From NCBI GenBank assembly GCA_028826165.1, contig JAPDFW010000063.1, positions 310,001 through 374,000 of the forward strand: a DNA stretch of 64,000 nt, read 5' to 3'. The position numbers were made by a program, and so were the translations under genes. Positions 53,549 through 62,318 of the stretch are shown here, in pieces. Every line of letters starts with the position of its first letter. The stretch's first letter is position 1. A model generated the notes under the pieces. The model did no database searches. It saw nothing but the letters and a program-made list of their open reading frames with translations, and was not told where the DNA came from. This DNA comes from Anaeramoeba ignava (taxonomy: Eukaryota > Metamonada > Anaeramoebidae).

Positions 53549-55959
53549 TTAATTCTTTTTTCTAATTGGTCGATAAGTGCCAATTACCTAATATAAAAAT
53601 CGGAAAAAAAAAAATTAAGTAAAAAAATTTAAATTATTAAAATAAAATAACTTACAACAGCATGATCTCTTTCATATGGTTCAAGTGTAACTTGTTCTTT
53701 TGGCTTTAAATTAGCTTCTTTAAGTTTATCAATTTCTCCAGCAAAAACAGCTTCAGGTGAAATTGTACTATCAATACAATTTGCCTTTATTTGAAAGAAA
53801 AAAAAATTTTTTTTTTTAAAATTGGGAAAAAATAAGAACTTTTTTTTTTTTTTTGATATTTTTTACTTTAATAGAAATTATAAAATGTCCTCCATTTTTT
53901 AAATATTGTTCTGCATTATGAATAACAATTCTTGCTTGATCTGGTTGAGCTATATCAGCAAAAATGACATCAACCATACCTTTAAATTTTTTAAATTTTT
54001 TAAATTTTTGATTTTAATTTTTTAAATTTTTGATTTTAATTTTAATTTTAATTTTAATTTTAATTTTAAATTCAAATATAATTTTAATTTTAATTTTAAA
54101 TTCAAATATAATTTTAATTTTAATTTTAAATTCAAATATAATTTTAATTTTAATTTTAAATTTAATTTTAAATTTAATTTGAATTTGAATATAATTTTAA
54201 TTTTGATTTTAATTTGAATTTTAATTTTAATTTGAATTTGAATTTTATTTTAATTTTAATTTTAATTTTAATTTCAAATATAATTTGAATTCTAAATTTA
54301 ATTTTTACTGCAAATCATTCTATATTTAAGAGGGTGTCTTGCATCTTCAATAATTGGTATAATGTTTTTTCTTTTGTTTGCAACAGTGATTAAATCTCTT
54401 CCTGATCTTTTACTAAATTCAACAGCATAAACAATTCCATCCTTTTTTATTTTGGAAACAAAACCAATTTTAATTTTAATTTAAATTTATATTTTAATTT
54501 TGATTTTAATTTAAATTTATATTTTAATTTTAATTTTAATTTTAATTTAAATTTTAATTTTAATTTTGATTTTAATTTTAATTTTAATTTTAATTTTAAT
54601 TTTAATTTAATTTTAATTTTAATTTTAATTTTAATTTTAATTTTAATTTTAATTTTAATTTTAATTTTTAATTTTAATTTTAATTTTAATTTTAATTTTT
54701 AATTTTAATTTTAATTTTAATTTTAATTTTAATTTTAATTTTAATTTTAATTTAAATTTTAATTTTGATTTTAATTTTATAAAATGAATTTTTATTTTTA
54801 ATTTTAATTTTTTAAATTTTAATTTTTAATTTTAATTTTAATTTTAATTTTAATTTTAATTTTAATTTTAATTTTGATTTTAATTTAAATTTTAATTTTA
54901 ATATTAATTTTAATTTTAATTTTAATTTTGATTTTAATTTTAATTTTAATTTTAATTTTAATTTAAATTTATATTTTAATATTAATTTTAATTTTAATTT
55001 TAATTTAAATTTTAATTTTATATATAATTTTAAATTTTAATTTTAATTTTAATTTAAATTTTAATTTTGATTTTGAATTTTAATTTAAATTTATATTTTA
55101 ATTTTAATTTTAATATTAATTTTAATTATAATTTTAATTATAATTTTAAATTTGAATTTTATATATAAATGTACAGGTCCAACAATATCAGAACAATGAG
55201 AAACAGTAGTTCCTGAAGCAGCACCTAAATAAAGAAGTTTACAACCAGGTTTAATCCAAATATTATCAACACCACCCAAAATAGCAGCAGCAAGCTTTGA
55301 TCTAAATGGGTTCCAAAGTCTGTATTCAATTTTCTCTTGTTCTGTTTGCTAAAATTTTTTAATTTAATTTTTTAATTTAATTTTTTAATTTAATTTTTTA
55401 ATTTAATTTTTTAATTAAATTTTTTAATTAAATTTTTTAATTTAATTTTTTTTAATTTAATTTTACTTGAACTGAAATTCTTTTTTCTCCATAAACTGAT
55501 TCACCAACATTCATATTTCTAGTTGCTAAAGAATCCTCTTTTCCTCTAGCAATATAAACTCCTTAAAAATGAATCAAAAAAAAAATATTAAAAATTAAAA
55601 TTAAAAAAAAATTAAAAAAAAATTTTTTTGTTTTGTTTTATTAAATAATCCTATATTTTCTTTGTGTAAATAAATCACATACCATCATGTCTATGGGGTT
55701 CAATTATAACTGTAGATCCACCTTTAAAGCCTCCTGATTTTCTTTTTTTACCTTGAAATCCAAGATTCTCTTTTTTTCTTTTTATAAATCTTTGATTTCC
55801 TTGATTTCCTTGATTTCTTGAATTTCTTTGATTTCTTTGATTTCCTTGATTTCTTTGAAATCTTTGATTTCCTTGATTTCTTTGATTTCCTTGAAATTTC
55901 CCTCTTGGATTTTGTGATAATTTCCGATTTCGATTTCTGTTTTGATTTTTATTATTCAT
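53549..55959 (-). CDS. FBL: Fibrillarin (rRNA 2'-O-methyltransferase)
   Basis: Seven exons: 55683-55959, 55467-55561, 55175-55348, 54309-54441, 53867-53979, 53656-53784 and 53549-53587, all in phase, 319 residues. It is the catalytic subunit of box C/D snoRNPs in the nucleolus. Signatures: [62 protein letters not shown] (SAM-binding motif I), [81 protein letters not shown]. The usual Gly/Arg-rich N-terminal domain is replaced by an R/N/Q/G stretch of NQGNQRNQ units with few RGG motifs. Introns of 22-870 nt contain TTTTAATTT arrays. Confidence 0.96.
54442..55174. repeat. TTTTAA hexamer array in fibrillarin intron 3
   Basis: About 700 bp of (TTTTAA)n on the + strand (A-rich on the coding strand), with TTTGAT and TTTATA variants. 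A similar array fills intron 4 (53980-54308), where ATTTTAAATTCAAATATAAT recurs. Confidence 0.85.
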
Positions 55960-56041
55960 TTCTAATTTTATTTAAAAAAAAAGAAAAAAAATGAAAATTT
56001 TATTTTTATTTTTTTTTTTTTCATTTTTTTTCTTTTCAAAA
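55960..56041. promoter_or_regulatory. Divergent promoter, fibrillarin / RCC1-BTB
   Basis: Only 82 bp separate the two ATGs. Reading minus, AATTTTCATTTTTTTTCTTT faces fibrillarin (about 55978-55998). On +, TTTTTCATTTTTTTTCTTTT (about 56017-56036) faces the RCC1 gene. Confidence 0.45.
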
Positions 56042-57826
56042 ATGAATGAAATTATATTTTTTGGTTTAAATCAATATCCAAAACTTATCAAAAATGAACC
56101 AGATAAAATAACAAAACCAATTCAATTTAAATTTGAAAATGAAAATGAAAATGAAAATGAAAATGAAAATGAAAAACAAATTAAACAAATCTCATCAAAT
56201 TCCTTTTCAACAATTTTCCTTTTTGAAAATGGAAAAGCAATAGAATATTTAAGACAAGATGATTCAAATCAAAATCCTTCAAAAATCCAAATTGAAGAAA
56301 ATATTCAAAAAGTAACTGTTGGTTATCAAAATGAAACTATTTTAACAATAGAAGGAAATGTATTTGCCAAAGGAAAAGATATTAATTCAAATAATCCAAA
56401 AGAATTTATCAATATTTCATCATTAATTGAAGATATAAATGATAGAATAATTCAAGATATTATTTCTGGTTCTAATTCAATTTATTTATTAACTTCAAAT
56501 CAAAATTCTTATGGAATTGGCTCAAATTATTATGGCCAACTTGGTTTTGATTCTGAAACACTTCCAAAAACAGAAAAACCAATTTTAATGATGAAAAATG
56601 TTTCTAAGATATTTTCAGGAATTTCTTCAAATTATGTTTTTCTTTTAAATTCAAATCAAGAATTATTTGTATCTGGGTGGAATTATTGGGGACAGCTTGG
56701 ATTAGGAGAATCAATAAAAGAAGAAAAAGAAATCACAAAATTAACCAAAATCCAAAATATTCCAAAAGGTAAAATAATAGATATTCAATGTGGATGGATT
56801 CATTCAATAATATTGATTGAAAATGAAAATGAAAATGAAAATCCAAAAAGAAAACTTTATTCATGTGGATTTTATTTATCTAATGGACTTGGCAAAAAAT
56901 ATGATGAAAATATTTTTGAATTTACTGAAATCAAATCATCTTTATTTGAAAATGATGATTATATTCTTGATTTTTCTGTTGGATTTAAACATACTTTGAT
57001 TTTAACATCCAATTCAAAACTGATAGGATTTGGAAATAATTCATATGGTCAATTAGGAACTGGAGATACAAATGATCAATCAATTCCAATTCAAATTGAA
57101 CTTCCTAAATTAAGATTTAATGAAAATATTTCTAATTATCATATTTCTTGTGGAAATTCCAATTCATTTCTTTATTATTCTCCTCCTTCTTTTTCCAATC
57201 TTGAAGAAGATTTGATAAAATTATTTGAAAGAAAAGAATTTTGTGATATTTCATTTAAAACCAAAAATGGAGAAATAATTGAAGCTCATAAATTAATATT
57301 GAAATATAGATTAAATGAAAATGAAATTGAAAAACTTCAAGAAATTATTTCAAATAAATCAATTAAAGAATCAAATCAAATATTTGAAATGATTTATTCA
57401 AACAGAATAATAAATCCAATATTATATTCAGAAATTAAAGAAATTATAAATTTAAATGAAAAAATAGAAGAAACAATGAAAAGAATTTATTTAAATGAAA
57501 ATGAAAATGAAAAAGATTTTATAATTGAAAGAAAAGAAAAACAATATAAATTTCATAAATTAATATTAATAATGAGAAGTGAATTATATCGAGGAATGTT
57601 TTTATCTGTAACAGAGGATAAATCTAATAAAGTTACAGATTATAGTGAATTAAGTAATAAATCATTTCAAATATTTGAATATTGGATTTATTCAAATCAA
57701 ATTAAAAAAGGAATTCAAATTACACAAGAAATTATTGATGAAATTCAAATTGGAATTGATTATTTTCAATTAAATCAAACAAATCCAAATTTATTTGATT
57801 TATTAATTAATAAATTTAATAATTAA
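56042..57826 (+). CDS. RCC1-BTB-BTB protein (intact reference copy)
   Basis: 594 residues. I start at MNEIIFFGLN (56042), shared with the copy at 58140, not at the in-frame ATG in the upstream poly-T tract. Order: a five- to six-blade RCC1-type propeller over residues 1-380, with an EN repeat near 35 and blades such as GSNYYGQLGFDSET, SGWNYWGQLGLGES and GFGNNSYGQLGTGDTNDQSI. Then a first, degenerate BTB (EFCDISFKTKNGEIIEAHKL, about 400-470) and a second BTB (DFIIERKEKQYKFHKLILIM, RSELYRGMFLSVTEDKSNKV, about 495-560). RCC1-BTB proteins in animals and amoebae are thought to act in ubiquitin ligase or GTPase pathways. No catalytic residues are expected. The gene shares a short divergent promoter with fibrillarin. 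Confidence 0.9.
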   Translation: MNEIIFFGLNQYPKLIKNEPDKITKPIQFKFENENENENENENEKQIKQISSNSFSTIFLFENGKAIEYLRQDDSNQNPSKIQIEENIQKVTVGYQNETILTIEGNVFAKGKDINSNNPKEFINISSLIEDINDRIIQDIISGSNSIYLLTSNQNSYGIGSNYYGQLGFDSETLPKTEKPILMMKNVSKIFSGISSNYVFLLNSNQELFVSGWNYWGQLGLGESIKEEKEITKLTKIQNIPKGKIIDIQCGWIHSIILIENENENENPKRKLYSCGFYLSNGLGKKYDENIFEFTEIKSSLFENDDYILDFSVGFKHTLILTSNSKLIGFGNNSYGQLGTGDTNDQSIPIQIELPKLRFNENISNYHISCGNSNSFLYYSPPSFSNLEEDLIKLFERKEFCDISFKTKNGEIIEAHKLILKYRLNENEIEKLQEIISNKSIKESNQIFEMIYSNRIINPILYSEIKEIINLNEKIEETMKRIYLNENENEKDFIIERKEKQYKFHKLILIMRSELYRGMFLSVTEDKSNKVTDYSELSNKSFQIFEYWIYSNQIKKGIQITQEIIDEIQIGIDYFQLNQTNPNLFDLLINKFNN

Positions 57827-58139
57827 AATTAAAATCAAAATTAAAATCAAAATTAAAATTAAAATTAAAATTAAAATTAAAATTAAAATTAAAATTAGAA
57901 TTAAAATTAGAATTGAAATTCAAAATTAAAATTAAAATTAAAATTAAAATTAAAATTAAAATTAAAATTAAAATTTAAAATTAAAAATTAAAATTAAAAT
58001 TAATATTAAAATTAAAATTAAAATTAAAATTAAAATTAAAATTTAAAATTAAAAATTAAAATTAAAATTAAAATTAAAATTAAAATAAAAATTAAAATTA
58101 AAATTTAAAATTATTTTTTTCATTTTTTTCTTTTCAAAA
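57827..58139. repeat. AAATTA array and promoter of the second RCC1-BTB copy
   Basis: 57827-58105 is (AAAATT)n. 58110-58139 is TTTTTTTCATTTTTTTCTTTTCAAAA, nearly identical to the promoter tract of the first copy. Confidence 0.8.
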
Positions 58140-59922
58140 ATGAATGAAATTATATTTTTTGGTTTAAATGAATATCCAAAACTTATCAAAAATGAACCAG
58201 ATGAAATAACAAAACCAATTCAATTTAAATTTGAAAATGAAAATGAAAATGAAAATGAAAATGAAAATGAAAATGAAAAACAAATTAAACAAATTTCATC
58301 AGGTTATAATTCAACAATTTTCCTTTTTGAAAATGGAAAAGCAATAGAATATTTAAAAGATTCAAAACAAAATCCTTCAAAAATCCAAATTGAAGAAAAT
58401 ATTCAAAAAGTAACTGTTGGTAATGAAAATGAAACTATTTTAACAAAAGAAGGAAATGTATTTGCCAAAGGAGAAGATATTAATCCAAAAAATCGAAAAG
58501 AATTTATCAATATTTCATCATTAATTGAAGATACAAATGATAGAATAATTGAAGATATTGTTTCTGGAGCTGATTCAATTTATTTATTAACTTCAAATCA
58601 AAATGTTTATGGAATTGGTTCAAATTATTATGGTCAACTTGGTTTTGATTCTGAAACACTTGAAACAAAAAAACCAATTTTAATGATGAAAAATGTTTCT
58701 AAAATATTTTCAGGAAATGATTCACTTCATGTTTTTCTTTTAAATTCAAATCAAGAATTATTTGTATCTGGGTGGAATTATTGGGGTCAAGTTGGATTAG
58801 GAGAATCAATAAAAGAAGAAAAAGAAATCACAAAATTAACCAAAATCCAAAATATTCCAAAAGGCAAAATAATTGATATTCAATGTGGAGAATATCATTC
58901 AATAATGTTGATTGAAAATGAAGATGAAGATGAAAATCCAAAAAGAAAACTTTATTCATGTGGTTATTTTAGATATAATGGACTTGGCAAAAATGAAAAT
59001 ACTTATGAATTTACTGAAATCAAATCATCTTTATTTGAAAATGATGATTATATTCTTGATTTTTCTGTTGGATATGCTCATACTTTGATTTTAACTTCAA
59101 ATTCAAATTTAATTGGATTTGGATATAATGGATATGGTGAATTAGGAACTGGAAATACAAATGATCAATCAATTCCAATTCAAATTGAACTTCCTAAATT
59201 AAGATTTAATGAAAATATTTCCAATTATCATGTTTCTTGTGGATCTTACAATTCATTTCTTTATTATTATCCTTCTTTTTCCAATCTTGAAGAAGATTTG
59301 ATAAAATTATTTAGAAGAAAAGAATTTTGTGATATTTCATTTAAAACCAAAAATGGAGAAATAATCAAAGCTCATAAATTAATATTGAGATATAGATTAA
59401 ATCAAAATCAAAATCAAAATGAAAAACTTCAAGAAATTATTTCAAAAAAATCAATTAAAGAATCAAATCAAATATTTGAAATGATTTATTCAAACAGAAT
59501 AATAAATCCAAAATTATATTTAGAAATTAAAGAAATTATAAATTCAAATGAAAAAATAGAAGAAACAATGAAAAGAATTTATTTAAATGAAAATGAAAAG
59601 AAAATGAAAAGATTTTATAATTGAAAGAAAAGAAAAGAAATATAAATTTCCTAAATTAATATTAATAATGAGAAGTGAATTATATCGAGGAATGTTTTTA
59701 TCTGTAACAGAAGATAAATCTAATAAAGTTACAGATTATAGTGAATTAAGTAATGAATCATTTCAAATATTTGAATATTGGATTTATTCAAATCAAATTA
59801 AAAAAGGGATTCAAATTACACAAGAAATAATTGATGAACTTCAAATTGGAATTGATTATTTTCAATTAAATCAAACAAATCCAAATTTATTTGATTTATT
59901 AATTAAGAAATTTAAAAATTAA
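58140..59922 (+). pseudogene. RCC1-BTB-BTB copy with late frameshift
   Basis: Highly similar to 56042-57826 from MNEIIFFGLN through the propeller and the first BTB. At about 59595-59610 the EN-repeat/KDF junction reads GAAAAGAAAATGAAAAG where paralogs have GAAAATGAAAATGAAAAAG. This is two single-base losses that shift the frame and end the ORF at 59624 (494 residues). The second BTB (MRSELYRGMFLSVTEDKSNK onward) continues in another frame to 59922. The product could still work as an RCC1 plus single-BTB protein. A sequencing error at A-runs is an alternative explanation. Confidence 0.75.
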
Positions 59923-60333
59923 AATTAAAATTAAAATTAAAATTAAAATCAAAATTAAAATTAAAATTAAAATTAAAATTAAAATTAAAATTAAAATTAA
60001 AATCAAAATTAAAATTAAAATTAAAATTAAAATTAAAATCAAATTTAAAATTAAAATTAAAATTAAAATTAAAATTAAAAATTAAAATTAAAATTAAAAT
60101 TAAAATTAAAATTAAAATTAAAATTAAAATTAAAATTAAAATCAAAATTAAAATTAAAATTAAAATTAAAATTAAAATTAAAATTAAAATTAAAATTAAA
60201 ATTAAAATTAAAATTATTAAAATTAAAATTAAAATTAAAATCAAAATTAAAATCAAAATTAAAATTAAAATTTCATTTTTCATTTTTTCATTTTATTCAT
60301 TTCAAATAAAAACAAAAAATTTACATTAAAAAA
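59923..60333. repeat. AAATTA array and promoter of the third RCC1-BTB gene
   Basis: 59923-60270 is (AAAATT)n with some AAATCA. 60271-60300 is TTTCATTTTTCATTTTTTCATTTTATTCAT, a triple T/CAT/T tract, followed by an A-rich leader. Confidence 0.8.
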
Positions 60334-62211
60334 ATGAGTGAAAATTACTTTCTTTATGCAACAGGATTTAACGAGAATGGACAATTAACACTTAGAGAAA
60401 AACAAATAATAACTTATCCACAAAAAATCGAACAATTTGGTGAAAAGAAGGTGATATTAATAGCACCAGGATATGAGAATGTGCTATATTTATTAGAAAA
60501 TAATGAATTACAACAATTTGGAATTTCGAATGAAAATCACTCAAAATTTTTTGAAGACAAATCACAAATTAAAAATATTAAAGCGGGTCAAGATCATTTT
60601 ATTGTTTTAACTGAAGATGGAAGTGTTTATTGGTGGAAAGCTGCAAATTCCAATTCCATTTATAATGAATCCACAACCCCAAAATCACCTTCTTTGGTTT
60701 TATTAAATTTTCCTGTTAAAGAAATTATTGCAGGAGGTCATTCTTCTTATTTTTTATTAGAGTATTTTTCTTCAAAACGTCAAAAATGAATGGATGAAAA
60801 AAAAAATAATTATTTTTATCATTTAAAAAATTAACATAAAAAAACAATCAAGAAATGGGGATTTATTTGGATTAGGAGCAAATAATCAACATCAAATATC
60901 CTCACAAGAAAAACAATTCTTTGATGAGCCAATCTTGATTTCAAGCAATGTCGAAAGAGCATTTTCAGGATGTTATTCACATCAAGTATTTTTTATAAAA
61001 TCAAATAAAAAATTATATTGTAGAGGATATAATCAGTATGGCCAACTTGGCACAGGAAATACCAAAAATCAACAGAAAGATTTCCACTTGAAATTTTTTC
61101 GCAATCAGAATATAGTTGATATTTCATGTGGATATTGCCATACATTGATTTGGATTGATTCAGGAAAAACGCAATCAATTTATTCGGCTGGATATATGGA
61201 ATATAATGGATTAAATCAAGACAGCCACAGCACAAAATTCAAGCGATTGCTTAAATACCAGGATAAAAGAATCATCCAAATCAGTTCTGGATCTCAATTC
61301 TCTTACATTTTAATCCCAAATAACGAATTCATTGTTTTCGGTTGGAATGATGATGGCCAACTTGGCACAAGAGATAATGTTAATATTAAACAACCCAAAA
61401 ACAATAAGCTTTCCAGAATTCCCAAAACATATTGATTTAGAAGTTATTTGTGGATCTTATTCAACTTTTTTTAAGGAAAAAATGAATGTAAATTGGATAT
61501 TATTTTCGTTTTAATTCAATCTTTTTAATTTTTAATTCAATCTTTTTCTTGTTTTCATTCTGATAGACTTACCACTCAATCCAAGATGATATGCTTCAAT
61601 TACTAAAAAGCAACGAACTTTGCGATACTTCAGTTAAAACAACTGATGGAGAAACAATTTCATTTCATTCACTTATTGTCAATTCAAGAACAAAAATCCC
61701 ACTTTCTAAATTAAAGGATATTTTATTTACAAAAACAAAAGAGGAAGTGGAAGAAATTTTAACATTTCTTTATTCTTTAAGAACTAAAAACTATGAGAGA
61801 TTGGAACAATTTTGTAAAGAGATTGAATATCCAGAATTGATTTCAAGAAACAAAAGCAATTTATACGAAAAAGATTTTGAATCGTTATTTAAAGAAGAAA
61901 CAAACAAAGATTTTTCTATTATTTGCGGAGAAACAGAATTCAAAGTTCATAAAATCATCTTGTTTGCAAGAAGTGAATTATTTCGAGGAATGTTTTTGAG
62001 TGTTCAAGATGATTCTGGAAAAGTTCATGATTACAGACAAAGTTCTCCTCAAGCAATTCAAAAATTAATCGAATTTTTCTATCTTGATCAAATTCATGAA
62101 CAAATTCCAAAAGAAATTATTTCTGAACTCGAAGAAATGATTGATTTCTATCAGTTGCATCCACAAACAAAATTGATTTATGAATTGAGAAAGAAAGGAA
62201 ATGAAAAATAA
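60334..62211 (+). CDS. Divergent RCC1-BTB-BTB protein (3 exons, one 1-nt insertion)
   Basis: Exons 60334-60761, 60853-61487 and 61567-62211. The first junction gives YFLLENGDLFGLGANN, a normal RCC1 strand, in phase 2. Exon 2 carries blades CRGYNQYGQLGTGNTKN and FGWNDDGQLGTRDNVN. At about 61396-61401 CCCAAAAACAAT has one A too many: the frame before it stops at 61435, while the next frame continues SFPEFPKHIDLEVICGSYST, as expected for the last blade. Exon 3 holds the first BTB (ELCDTSVKTTDGETISFHSL) and the second BTB (DFSIICGETEFKVHKIILFA, RSELFRGMFLSVQDDSGKV). Less similar to the other three RCC1 copies than they are to each other, and closer in its second BTB to the ILEI-BTB genes. The insertion could be a sequencing error in an A-run. 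Confidence 0.75.
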
Positions 62212-62318
62212 CAAGTTTGTTTTTTTTTTCAGAAATTATTATTCAAAAATTTAAATCATTTGGAAAAAAAAATTTCATAAAATGATCCAATAAAAGAATC
62301 AAAAATTGATTTTTAATT

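Noticed and set aside
55991-56041. Upstream ATG giving a hydrophobic MKILFLFFFFSFF leader (signal peptide?)
   Set aside because: It is the poly-T promoter tract read in frame; the paralog at 58140 starts at MNEIIFFGLN with the same promoter sequence upstream.
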